The translations under genes were made by a program, and so were the position numbers. Below, piece after piece: positions 41,157 to 49,163 of a DNA stretch of 64,000 nucleotides (positions are counted from its first letter, which is position 1; each line of letters opens with the position of its first letter). The notes below the pieces were generated by a model. It did no database searches, had not been told where the DNA came from, and worked only from the letters and a program-made list of their open reading frames with translations. The DNA is from Streptomyces sp. HNM0575 (GTDB lineage Bacteria; Actinomycetota; Actinomycetes; Streptomycetales; Streptomycetaceae): assembly GCF_012726265.1 (NCBI RefSeq), contig NZ_JAASAG010000002.1:248001-312000 (forward strand). The letters are read 5' to 3'.

Positions 41157-42899
41157 CTGACCACCACGACTTTCCGCGAACTCGGAATCCTTTCCGAGAC
41201 AGCCGAGGCCCTCGAAGCCGTCGGCATCACCACTCCCTTCCCCATCCAGGAGATGACGCTCCCCGTCGCCCTCACAGGCGGCGACGTCATCGGCCAGGCG
41301 AAGACCGGCACGGGCAAGACGCTCGGCTTCGGCCTTCCGCTGCTGGAGTCCGTCACCGTTCCCGCCGACGTCGAGTCCGGCAGGGCGGAGCCGGAGATGC
41401 TCACCGACTCCCCGCAGGCGCTCGTCGTCGTACCGACGCGTGAGCTGTGCCAGCAGGTCACGAACGATCTGCTGACGGCGGGCAAGGTCCGTAACGTCCG
41501 GGTCGTCCCGATCTACGGCGGCCGTGCCTACGAGCCGCAGATCGAGTCCCTCAAGAAGGGCGTCGACGTCGTCGTCGGCACTCCCGGGCGGCTGCTCGAC
41601 CTGGCGGGCCAGAAGAAGCTGCGCCTGTCGGACGTGCGCTCCCTCGTGCTGGACGAGGCGGACGAGATGCTCGACCTGGGCTTCCTGCCCGACGTCGAGA
41701 AGATCATCCAGATGCTGCCGGTGAAGCGGCAGACCATGCTCTTCTCCGCGACGATGCCGGGCCAGGTCATCTCCCTGGCCCGCCGCTACATGGACCGGCC
41801 CACGCACATCCGCGCCTCCGAGCCGGACGACGCGGGCCAGACCGTGGCCAACACCACACAGCACGCCTTCCGCGCCCACTCGCTCGACAAGCAGGAGATG
41901 GTGGCCCGCATACTGCAGGCCGAGGGCTGCGAACTGGCGATGATCTTCTGCCGTACGAAGCGGACCGCGGCGGACGTCGCGGACCAGCTCGCCCGGCGCG
42001 GCTTCGCCGCCGGAGCCGTGCACGGCGACCTCGGGCAGGGCGCCCGCGAGCAGGCGCTGCGCGCCTTCCGCAACGGCAAGGTCAACGTCCTGGTCTGCAC
42101 GGACGTGGCGGCACGCGGCATCGACGTCGACAACGTCACGCACGTCATCAACTACCAGTCGCCCGAGGACGAGAAGACGTATCTCCACCGCATCGGGCGC
42201 ACGGGGCGCGCGGGCGCCTACGGTACGGCCGTGACCCTCGTCGACTGGGACGACATCCCCCGCTGGCAGCTGATCAACAAGGCGCTGGAGCTCGGGCTGC
42301 CCGACCCGGAGGAGACGTACTCCACCTCCCCGCACCTGTACGAGGCGCTCGGCATCCCCGAGGGCACCAAGGGCGTGCTGCCGCGCGGCGAGCGCACCCG
42401 TGCGGGGCTCTCGGCGGAGCAGGTCGAGGACCTGGGCGAGACGGGCCGTGGCCCGGCGCGCGGCCGCGGCGGACGTGGCGGCAACGAGAGCGACGGCGAG
42501 TCCGGGACGCGGGAGCGGCGCGCACGTCCGCCGCGGCAGCGTCGGCGCACCCGCAACGGGCAGCCCGTCGGCGACGGCGGCCCGGCCGCGACGGGGACCG
42601 ATCCGGGAGCCGGCGCCGACGGGGGCGCACCGGTGACTCCGGCCGCGGACGCGAACCAGGACGGCGGGGCCGGTGGGGCCCGCAAGCCGCGCCGCAGGCG
42701 CCGTACGCGCGGAGGCGGCAGCGGCAACGGCGCGAAGGCTGCCTCCGGAGCCACCGCTACGGCCACGGCCACGGCGACGGGCCGGCAGCACGACGCGTCG
42801 GACGCGGAGGGCGCCCAGCCGCGCCGCCGGCGCCGCACCCGCGGCGGCGGCAACAGCGCCAAGGCGGGACAGCAGCCGCAGGCGAGCCCCGAGAGCTGA
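41157..42899 (+). CDS. DEAD-box ATP-dependent RNA helicase (RhlE-like), probable CTG start
   Basis: About 580 residues. Helicase motifs in order: Q motif PFPIQEM, motif I GQAKTGTGKT, PTREL, TPGRLLD, motif II LDEADEML, SAT as FSATMPG, IFCRTKRTA, TDVAARGIDVD and HRIGRTGRAG. The C-terminal 150 residues are basic Arg/Gly tracts (RKPRRRRRTRGGGSGNG), as expected for RNA-binding tails. The family starts TTTFRELGI; here the only start at that place is CTG at 41157, with GAGG eight bases upstream. ATG at 41100 and GTG at 41055 lie in the same frame but lack a Shine-Dalgarno. Syntenic with Rv3211. Confidence 0.9.
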   Translation: MTTTTFRELGILSETAEALEAVGITTPFPIQEMTLPVALTGGDVIGQAKTGTGKTLGFGLPLLESVTVPADVESGRAEPEMLTDSPQALVVVPTRELCQQVTNDLLTAGKVRNVRVVPIYGGRAYEPQIESLKKGVDVVVGTPGRLLDLAGQKKLRLSDVRSLVLDEADEMLDLGFLPDVEKIIQMLPVKRQTMLFSATMPGQVISLARRYMDRPTHIRASEPDDAGQTVANTTQHAFRAHSLDKQEMVARILQAEGCELAMIFCRTKRTAADVADQLARRGFAAGAVHGDLGQGAREQALRAFRNGKVNVLVCTDVAARGIDVDNVTHVINYQSPEDEKTYLHRIGRTGRAGAYGTAVTLVDWDDIPRWQLINKALELGLPDPEETYSTSPHLYEALGIPEGTKGVLPRGERTRAGLSAEQVEDLGETGRGPARGRGGRGGNESDGESGTRERRARPPRQRRRTRNGQPVGDGGPAATGTDPGAGADGGAPVTPAADANQDGGAGGARKPRRRRRTRGGGSGNGAKAASGATATATATATGRQHDASDAEGAQPRRRRRTRGGGNSAKAGQQPQASPES

Positions 42900-43097
42900 C
42901 GGCGGGCGGGGCCCGCGCCGCCCGCCCGCGCCTCACCGCGCACGGCAGCGCACGGCACCCGCCGCACGGCTGACAACCGAATCATGAGGGCCCGTACAGG
43001 CCCGGTGACAGGCCCGGCACCCGCTGAGGGGCGCCGGGCCTCGTCCGTGCGGCGAGCGCCGCCGCCACGCGCCGCTGCCGCCCGCCGCGCATGGCGG

Positions 43098-43103
43098 TAG
43101 CGT
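43098..43103 (+). promoter_or_regulatory. -10 box of a putative leaderless promoter (alpha/beta hydrolase 2)
   Basis: TAGCGT, six bases before the ATG at 43110. Confidence 0.5.
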
Positions 43104-43109
43104 CCTCGC

Positions 43110-44051
43110 ATGAGCAAGCCGCCGTTCCTCGGGCTGCCGCCCACGGTCCGCGCCCGCCGACTGCCCACCGCGCGCGGTGAGTTCGCCGTACTCGAGGCGG
43201 GCGAGCCCGCCGCGGGCACGGCACTGCTGCTGCCGGGCTTCACCGGCAGCAAGGAGGACTTCCTCGCACTCCTCGCCCCGCTCGCGGGCATGGGCTACCG
43301 GACCGTGGCCGTCGACGGCCGGGGGCAGTACGAGACGGGCGGTCCCCGCGAGGAGTCCGCGTACGCACAGCCCGAGCTGGCCCGAGACGTGCTGGCTCTC
43401 GCGGCCGCGCTACGGGAGGGCGGGGACGGACGCGACGGCACCGACGGCGACGCTTCCGGGGAACCACCCGTGGACCCCGTGGACCGCGTGCATCTGCTGG
43501 GGCACTCGCTGGGCGGCCTCGTCGCGCGAGCCGCCGTACTGCTGGACGCCTCGCCGTTCGCGTCGCTCACCCTCATGAGCAGCGGACCCGCGGCGGTCTC
43601 CACGGTGCAGCAGCGCCGTCTGAAGATGCTGCTGGGGGCGCTGGGGGTGATGGAGATGGCCGAGATCTGGCGGGCGATGTGCGAGTTGGACCCGGCCGAG
43701 GCGGCCGACGAGGACACGCCGCCGCACGTCGCCGAGTTCCTGCGCAGGCGCTGGATACGGCACGTACCGGAGCAACTCGCCGCCACCGGGAAGCAGTTGC
43801 TCGACGAGCCGGACCGGATCGACGCACTCGCGACGGTGCTGCGCGACCGGGCGGAGCCGCTGCCCGTACATGTGATCTCGGGCTCGGTGGACTACGCGTG
43901 GCCGGTGCGGCTGCTGGACGAGACGGCCGTACGGCTCGGGGCGGCCCGCACCGTCGTGGCGGATGCCGGGCACTCGCCGAACGCCGAGCGCCCCGAGGAG
44001 ACGGCCCGCGCGCTCGCGTCCTTCTGGAGCGGCGACCTCCCCGGAAAATGA
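43110..44051 (+). CDS. alpha/beta hydrolase
   Basis: A 313-residue alpha/beta-fold hydrolase. Oxyanion region LLPGFTGSKEDFLAL, nucleophile elbow LLGHSLGG, acid in HVISGSVDYAW, and catalytic His in ADAGHSPNAERPEE. A Gly/Asp-rich loop (GDGRDGTDGDASGE) precedes the nucleophile. The ATG at 43110 is leaderless by the TAGCGT box. It is followed by a short-period tandem repeat. The substrate is not known. Confidence 0.92.
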   Translation: MSKPPFLGLPPTVRARRLPTARGEFAVLEAGEPAAGTALLLPGFTGSKEDFLALLAPLAGMGYRTVAVDGRGQYETGGPREESAYAQPELARDVLALAAALREGGDGRDGTDGDASGEPPVDPVDRVHLLGHSLGGLVARAAVLLDASPFASLTLMSSGPAAVSTVQQRRLKMLLGALGVMEMAEIWRAMCELDPAEAADEDTPPHVAEFLRRRWIRHVPEQLAATGKQLLDEPDRIDALATVLRDRAEPLPVHVISGSVDYAWPVRLLDETAVRLGAARTVVADAGHSPNAERPEETARALASFWSGDLPGK

Positions 44052-44072
44052 CGGCGTCCCCGGAGATTGAGG

Positions 44073-44163
44073 GCCTCAGCCGGTGACGGCCTGAGCCGTT
44101 GAAGCCTCGGCCGTTGAAAGCCTCAGCCGTTGAAGCCTCAGCGGTCGACGACCTCAGCCCTCC
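44073..44163. repeat. tandem repeat, about 15-16 bp unit, six copies
   Basis: The unit is near GCCTCAGCCGTTGAA. Copies begin near 44073, 44089, 44104, 44120, 44135 and 44150, increasingly degenerate toward the PHP gene end. It fills the intergenic space of two convergent genes. Confidence 0.7.
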
Positions 44164-44178
44164 AGGAAGTCCGGGGCC

Positions 44179-45054
44179 TCAGCTCTCCGGGAATGCGGCG
44201 CCGGACGCCGGTCCCGTGACGGGCGAGGCGCCGGAGGCACGGGCCACGATCTCCTCGTACACCCCGGGATCGGTGGTGTGCTCTCCGAGCCCGCAGCTCT
44301 TGCGGCTGCCGTGGTAATCGCTGGAGCCGGTGGCGAGCAGCCCCAGATCGCCGGCGATGCCGTGCAGTCGGGCACGGGTCTCCGGCAGGTGGTCCATGTG
44401 GTCGGCTTCGACACCGTCGAGGCCCGCGGCGGCCAGATCCGCGATCGCGCTCTCCGGCACGCACTGACCGCGCTTGGCCGCCAGCGGATGCGCGAACACG
44501 GCGACGCCTCCCGCTCCCTTGATCAGGCGCAGCGCGTCGAACGGGTCGAGCTCGTGCTTCTCCGCGTACGCCCTTCCGTCGTTGGCGATCCACTCCGCCG
44601 TGAAGGCGTCCGAGACGCTGTCGACGACGCCGGCCTCGACCATGGCGGTGGCGATGTGCGGGCGGCCTACGGCGCCGTCGCCCGCGATCTCGGCCACCCG
44701 CTCCCAGGTCACGGGGACGCCCAGCTCGCGCAGCCTGCCCACCATGGTGCGGGCCCGCGGTACGCGGTCGTCGCGCACCAGCTCGCGCTCGCGGGCGAGT
44801 TCGGGCTCGGACGGGTCGAAGAGGTAGGCCAGCATGTGCAGGCTCACGCCGTCCAGACGGCAGGAGAGCTCGGCGCCGGTCACCAGCGTGAGCCTGGCGG
44901 GCAGGGCCGCCGCGGCGTCGTCGTGCCCGGCGACCGTGTCGTGGTCGGTCAGCGCGACGACGTCGAGTCCTGCGGCGGCCGCGCCCCGCACGAGTTCGGC
45001 GGGGGTGTCAGTGCCGTCCGAGGCGGTGGAGTGGGTGTGCAGGTCGATGCGCAC
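44179..45054 (-). CDS. PHP domain phosphoesterase (RNase AM/YciV-like)
   Basis: A 291-residue metal-dependent phosphoesterase. PHP motifs are complete: RIDLHTHSTASDG, ALTDHDTVAGH, a glutamate in TGAELSC, AVFAHPLA, and GSSDYHGS. The family includes 5-prime to 3-prime exoribonuclease/nucleotide phosphatases such as YciV (RNase AM). The GTG start at 45054 has GGAG about ten bases upstream; earlier in-frame starts run through unconserved sequence. Confidence 0.92.
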   Translation of the reverse strand: MRIDLHTHSTASDGTDTPAELVRGAAAAGLDVVALTDHDTVAGHDDAAAALPARLTLVTGAELSCRLDGVSLHMLAYLFDPSEPELARERELVRDDRVPRARTMVGRLRELGVPVTWERVAEIAGDGAVGRPHIATAMVEAGVVDSVSDAFTAEWIANDGRAYAEKHELDPFDALRLIKGAGGVAVFAHPLAAKRGQCVPESAIADLAAAGLDGVEADHMDHLPETRARLHGIAGDLGLLATGSSDYHGSRKSCGLGEHTTDPGVYEEIVARASGASPVTGPASGAAFPES

Positions 45055-45220
45055 GAGAAGGGCTCCAGCTGCGGACGGGGGCGTACGGAGACGAGGGTGC
45101 CCAGGATAGCCGCGGCCGCCTGGGCTCCCGCCGGGCACCCGCACGCCCGGTTCCGCCCGGGCCGCGCAGACCACACGCCCTCGGCTCCGCCCGGGCTCGC
45201 GGAGGGGATCCCGCCCGCGC

Positions 45221-45862
45221 TCAGGGCGAGATGATGCGCGGCGAGAGCGTGCCGCACGGCAGCAGATCGACTTCGGCGCCGGCGTCCCGCAGGTCGGTGA
45301 GCACAAGTTCGTCGTACAGCAGCAGCCCCGACTGCTCGGGCCAGACGATGGCCCACAGCCACAGCCCGCGGGCCTCGCCCGCGAAGACGGCGCGGTCGCT
45401 GGCCGAGCCCGTCACGTGCCACAGCGGCGTCGGGCGGCCCGCGGCCAGCACCTTCACCGGCGGCGGCTGGTCCACGCGCATGCCGCGTCCCGGGTCGGGC
45501 CCGTCCACGCCCGCGTACCGCGCACCGAGGCCGACGCCCAACTCCTCGGCGACCAGGATGAGTTCGCCCGGACCGCCGAGCGGTCCCGGTCCCGAGCACG
45601 CCACGGCCGTCGCGCGTCCGCCGCTGCGGTCGTCGCCCGCGCAGGCCACACCGGAGAAGAGCCACCCGACGGGCAGCGGCCACGGCATCCAGACCGGCAC
45701 CTTCGTACGGCCGACGGCCACGGCGAGAGCTTCCACGCTGGGGGGAACGACGGGCTGCAACGGGTGCACCGTCCCGTGCAGATCGCACTGCCAGGTATCG
45801 GCGAAGAGTCCGGGCGCCCGCACCCGGCCACCGCATTTCGGGCAACTGGGTTCGCCCCTCAT
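45221..45862 (-). CDS. DUF6758-like zinc-ribbon protein
   Basis: A 213-residue protein. The N-terminus has a zinc-ribbon-like set, CPKCGG and WQCDLHG, and the rest is a beta-rich domain with conserved VWMPWPLPVGWLFSG. A catalytic motif is not seen. The family is restricted to actinobacteria. The ATG at 45862 is chosen; a TTG at 45871 also exists. Function unknown. Confidence 0.8.
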   Translation of the reverse strand: MRGEPSCPKCGGRVRAPGLFADTWQCDLHGTVHPLQPVVPPSVEALAVAVGRTKVPVWMPWPLPVGWLFSGVACAGDDRSGGRATAVACSGPGPLGGPGELILVAEELGVGLGARYAGVDGPDPGRGMRVDQPPPVKVLAAGRPTPLWHVTGSASDRAVFAGEARGLWLWAIVWPEQSGLLLYDELVLTDLRDAGAEVDLLPCGTLSPRIISP

Positions 45863-45951
45863 GTTGAACAACGGTGCTCCCCGGGGGCTCCCGCGTCAAG
45901 GACGATCAGCCCGGTCCGGCCACGGCCCCCGGCCGCCCCGCCGGCCTCCGC

Positions 45952-46539
45952 TCAGCCCTCCAGCGGGACCGCCTGCCGCAGCGGGTCGCGCAGGTCGGTG
46001 CCGTACCGCAGCCAGCGCTCCTGAAGCGCGTCGGCGCCGCGTGCCCGCTTCCACGCCGCCTCGTTCGGCGTCATGGGCAGCAACGGCAGGAACCGCACCG
46101 GTTCCAGCGGGGCGTCGAGCTCCAAGTCCTCGACGAGACCGCCCGGTTCGGCCACGAGTACGGATGTGAAGGGGGCGCCCGGCCACAGCGGCTCCCCGAC
46201 GTCCAGCGAGGCGCCCGGCGCCACGACGACGCCCTCCACCTGCGGCGAGGCGGCGAGCACGGCCAGCGGACGCAGCACCTTGCCGGTCTCCGTGATCCCG
46301 GCCCTTACGGACAGCAGGAGTTCGGCACGGGGGCCACGGTCGGGGTCGGCCAGCGCGTCGGCGGGATCCGTCATGGGTGCGGCTGACATCCCGAGCGTGG
46401 CGTAGCGCACGACGTCGTCGTCGACGAAGCGCAGCACGTCGATGCGCTCGGTGCCGAGGAACGTCACCGAGGCCCGCGCGTCGGGCTCGCCCAGCGCCGA
46501 ACGCAGCCGTGCCTCCACCAGTTCCGTCACGTCAGCCAT
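45952..46539 (-). CDS. suppressor-of-fused (SUFU) domain protein
   Basis: A 195-residue protein that matches the bacterial SUFU family: VTFLGTERIDVLRF, ATLGMSAAPM, AELLLSVRAG, and the late FLPLLPMTPNEAAWKR motif. The bacterial proteins probably act as immunity or protein-binding modules; no partner toxin is visible here. The ATG at 46539 has TATGCT exactly six bases upstream. Confidence 0.9.
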   Translation of the reverse strand: MADVTELVEARLRSALGEPDARASVTFLGTERIDVLRFVDDDVVRYATLGMSAAPMTDPADALADPDRGPRAELLLSVRAGITETGKVLRPLAVLAASPQVEGVVVAPGASLDVGEPLWPGAPFTSVLVAEPGGLVEDLELDAPLEPVRFLPLLPMTPNEAAWKRARGADALQERWLRYGTDLRDPLRQAVPLEG

Positions 46540-46545
46540 GACGCG

Positions 46546-46551
46546 AGCATA
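46546..46551 (-). promoter_or_regulatory. -10 box of a putative leaderless promoter (SUFU protein)
   Basis: TATGCT on the minus strand, six bases before the ATG at 46539. Confidence 0.5.
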
Positions 46552-46570
46552 GATCCGCACGGAATCGCGT

Positions 46571-46628
46571 GGCCGATCGCGTAAGGACGCGTAAGGACTC
46601 GTAAGGGGTGGCCGGTCGCGTAAGGAGG
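46571..46628. repeat. short direct repeats (CGTAAGG)
   Basis: CGTAAGG occurs at 46580, 46590, 46600 and 46619 in the corA/SUFU intergenic region, with GGCCG(A/G)TCGCGTAAGGA at both ends. Confidence 0.6.
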
Positions 46629-46714
46629 TGGCAAAGAGATGCGCCCATAGGCCCGAACGGACACGGCACCCTCTGACCGGTGTTACCGTTGGCTGCTGGT
46701 CAGACATGCGAATC

Positions 46715-46876
46715 GTCCCCCGCAGGGGACCGGCCGGAGGAGGTGGGACTGACATGGATCCGAGTCGACCGTGCAGTACCAACTGCTCTTCCGTCGCAAG
46801 GCCGCGTCCCCACTCCTGAGCGCCCTACTCCCCACGGGTTTCAACGGTGAAACCCCACAGAGGGAAGCTTTTTCCG
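46715..46876 (+). promoter_or_regulatory. corA leader: hairpins flanking a small ORF
   Basis: A hairpin GTCCCC-CGCA-GGGGAC (46715-46730) precedes a small ORF; a second hairpin GGGTTTCA-ACGG-TGAAACCC (46836-46855) follows it, and a TTTTT run is at 46869-46873, 13 bases after the second stem. The arrangement resembles attenuators of magnesium-transporter genes. No known riboswitch was recognised. Confidence 0.4.
46754..46819 (+). CDS. candidate leader peptide upstream of corA (21 aa)
   Basis: ATG at 46754 has an outstanding GGAGGAGGT Shine-Dalgarno nine bases upstream. The peptide, MDPSRPCSTNCSSVARPRPHS, is Pro/Ser/Arg-rich and ends 16 bases before a hairpin. In enteric bacteria the magnesium-transporter leaders mgtL and corL also encode short proline-rich peptides. 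Similarity here is only by type and context. Confidence 0.45.
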   Translation: MDPSRPCSTNCSSVARPRPHS

Positions 46877-47097
46877 GGCTGTTCTCCACTCTGCTCCCCG
46901 GGACGCATCAAGTCGGAAGAGCGCAGAGCTTCGCTCCACCCCGTCCGACAGCGAACCGATGAACGCCGTCGTGACCGGCACCGAGCGGTACCCGCTTTGC
47001 AGACCTCCGGCCGTCGAGCACCGCGCGCACGAACCGTAGGTCCACATTCCGGGCAGCGCTGAGCCGGGCCGCGTCAGGCACCGACAAGGAGCTCAGC

Positions 47098-48213
47098 ATG
47101 TCGATGATCCGAGACCTGCGCGCCGCCGTCCGCCCGTCCCTGCGCAAGGGGCGTTCCTCCCACCCGTACGAGAACACCCGCACCCACGCCGCCGGCACCG
47201 CCGTGGTCGACTGCGCGGTCTACCGGGACGGGCAGCGCGTCTCCGCCCGCATGACACCCGACGAGGCACTTCAGCGCGTCCGCTCCAGCGGCGGGCGGGA
47301 GTTCGTGTGGATCGGTCTGCACGAGCCGACGGAGCGGGAGTTCTCCGGCATCGCCACGGAGTACGGACTGCACCCGCTCGCCGTGGAGGACGCCGTACAG
47401 GCACATCAGCGCCCGAAGCTGGAGCGCTACGACGACAGCGTGTTCACCGTCTTCAAGACCATCCACTACGTGGAGCACGCCGAACTGACCTCCACCAGCG
47501 AGGTCGTGGAGACCGGCGAAGTGATGTGCTTCACGGGCCAGGACTACATCATCACGGTGCGGCACGGCGGCCAGGGTTCGCTGCGCGCGCTGCGTCACCG
47601 CATGGAGGACGACGCCGAACTCCTCGCCAAGGGGCCCTCGGTGGTGCTGCACGCGATCGCCGACCAGACCGTGGACGGCTATCTCGCGGTGGCCGACGCC
47701 GTGCAGGACGACATCGACGAGGTGGAGATCGAGGTCTTCTCCGACACCACGGGGGGCAACGCGCGGCGCGGCGGCGACGCCGGGCGCATCTACCAGCTCA
47801 AGCGCGAGGTGCTGGAGTTCAAGCGCGCCGTCTCGCCGCTGCTGCGGCCTATGCAGCTGGTGAGCGAGCGGCCGTTGCAGGTGATCGACCCGGAGATCCA
47901 GAAGTACTTCCGCGACGTGGCGGACCACCTGACGCGGGTCAACGAGCAGGTGCTGGGCTTCGACGAGCTCCTCAACTCGATCCTCCAGGCCAACCTGGCG
48001 CAGGCGACCGTCGCGCAGAACGAGGACATGCGCAAGATCACTTCATGGGCGGCGATCTTCGCCGTGCCGACGATGATCGCGGGCATCTACGGGATGAACT
48101 TCAAGTACATGCCCGAACTGGGCTGGAAGTACGGCTATCCCACGGTGATGGCCGTGACGGTGACGATCTGCGTCGCCATCTACCGCGGCTTCAAGCGGAA
48201 CGGGTGGCTCTGA
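47098..48213 (+). CDS. corA: CorA family magnesium/cobalt transporter
   Basis: A 371-residue inner-membrane channel. The long N-terminal cytoplasmic domain is followed by two C-terminal transmembrane helices (WAAIFAVPTMIAGIYGMN and YPTVMAVTVTICVAIYRGF) with the selectivity motif YGMNFKYMPE between them. The C-terminus ends in a short basic tail. The Shine-Dalgarno AAGGAG is correctly placed. The 558-base upstream region holds a possible leader ORF and hairpins. Confidence 0.95.
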   Translation: MSMIRDLRAAVRPSLRKGRSSHPYENTRTHAAGTAVVDCAVYRDGQRVSARMTPDEALQRVRSSGGREFVWIGLHEPTEREFSGIATEYGLHPLAVEDAVQAHQRPKLERYDDSVFTVFKTIHYVEHAELTSTSEVVETGEVMCFTGQDYIITVRHGGQGSLRALRHRMEDDAELLAKGPSVVLHAIADQTVDGYLAVADAVQDDIDEVEIEVFSDTTGGNARRGGDAGRIYQLKREVLEFKRAVSPLLRPMQLVSERPLQVIDPEIQKYFRDVADHLTRVNEQVLGFDELLNSILQANLAQATVAQNEDMRKITSWAAIFAVPTMIAGIYGMNFKYMPELGWKYGYPTVMAVTVTICVAIYRGFKRNGWL

Positions 48214-48361
48214 CGGGTTACGCCGTCACCCGTAGTGGACGGGACGCGTCGGCGCGCCACGGCGGCGAACTCGCAGGCGTACGCGGCGAATACCGGGTCA
48301 CGACCGCGGCGGCGGGCGGTGCACGGCGCCTGTCGCCGCCGGCGTGCCCGCCGTCGCCCGG

Positions 48362-48367
48362 TAGCCT
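48362..48367 (+). promoter_or_regulatory. -10 box of a putative leaderless promoter (hypothetical protein)
   Basis: TAGCCT, six bases before the ATG at 48374. Confidence 0.5.
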
Positions 48368-48373
48368 GCGCAC

Positions 48374-48904
48374 ATGACGCTGCTCGATCAGGCCCTCATC
48401 GAGGAGGCCACGAAGAAGTCCGGCCTCATCTGGGTGCGCGGCACCGAGGGTCCCTCCCGTGCCCTGTGGCATGTGTGGCACGACGGCGCCGTCTGCCTCG
48501 TCGGCGGCGGACCGCTCGAACAGCCCCTGGACGACCTCGGGTTGGCGGACGGGGGCACCGCCACGGTCAGCGTGCGCAGCAAGGACAAGGGCGGTCGTCT
48601 GGTGGTCTGGCCCGCCCGCGTCGTCGAGTTGGCGCCGCACGGCGAGCGGTGGGAGACGGCGGTGGGCGAACTGCGCGGCAAGCGGCTCAACGCACCCGAC
48701 TTCCCCACGGTCGCGGAGCGCTGGGCCCTTGAGTGCCGGGTGCTGCGGCTGGAGCCCGCGGGAGCGCCCGTGCAGAAGCCCGGTGCCATGCCGGACGGTT
48801 CGCAGGCGGCGGTGCCGCAGCCGACGCCCGCGACGACCCGGCGGCGCATTCCGGCGGGGCTGCCCAGGCTGCTCTTCCGCAGGCGCCGCCAGCACGGCGC
48901 GTAG
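48374..48904 (+). CDS. hypothetical protein, streptomycete family
   Basis: A 176-residue protein. The first 130 residues look like a small beta-barrel fold (SGLIWVRG, ALWHVWHDGAVCLVGGG, GTATVSVRSKDKGGRLVVWPARVVEL), similar in outline to flavin-reductase/PPOx-type barrels, though I see no FMN motif. The tail is Arg-rich (RRRIPAGLPRLLFRRRRQHGA). The start is leaderless by the TAGCCT box. No function can be given. Confidence 0.75.
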   Translation: MTLLDQALIEEATKKSGLIWVRGTEGPSRALWHVWHDGAVCLVGGGPLEQPLDDLGLADGGTATVSVRSKDKGGRLVVWPARVVELAPHGERWETAVGELRGKRLNAPDFPTVAERWALECRVLRLEPAGAPVQKPGAMPDGSQAAVPQPTPATTRRRIPAGLPRLLFRRRRQHGA

Positions 48905-49002
48905 CGGCCGCGGGAGCGGCATAGCGGTCGCGGGAGCCCGGAGCGGTCGGCACATCGGACCGACCCGAAGCGGGGCCGGGACACGGGACACCGCGGACAG
49001 CG

Positions 49003-49098
49003 GACAGATGACGGCTGACGGCTGACGGCTGACAGATGACGGCTGACGGCTGACGGCTGACGGCTGACGGCTGACAGATGACAGATGACAGATGACAG
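49003..49098. repeat. heptanucleotide tandem array
   Basis: Thirteen whole 7-base units in one register, of two types, GACAGAT (A) and GACGGCT (B), in the order ABBBABBBBBAAA, followed by a partial unit. It lies in the space between two convergent genes. Confidence 0.9.
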
Positions 49099-49163
49099 CC
49101 ATCGGACGCTGACGTCCCATCACCCGCTGGAATTCCCGGTGTTGAGTCCGTCCCCGCCCCGGC

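Noticed and set aside
46540..47097. Mg2+ riboswitch (M-box) upstream of corA
   Set aside because: I could not find the conserved M-box core; a leader-peptide explanation fits what can be seen.
49003..49098. CRISPR array
   Set aside because: Units are contiguous heptamers with no spacers and no cas genes nearby.
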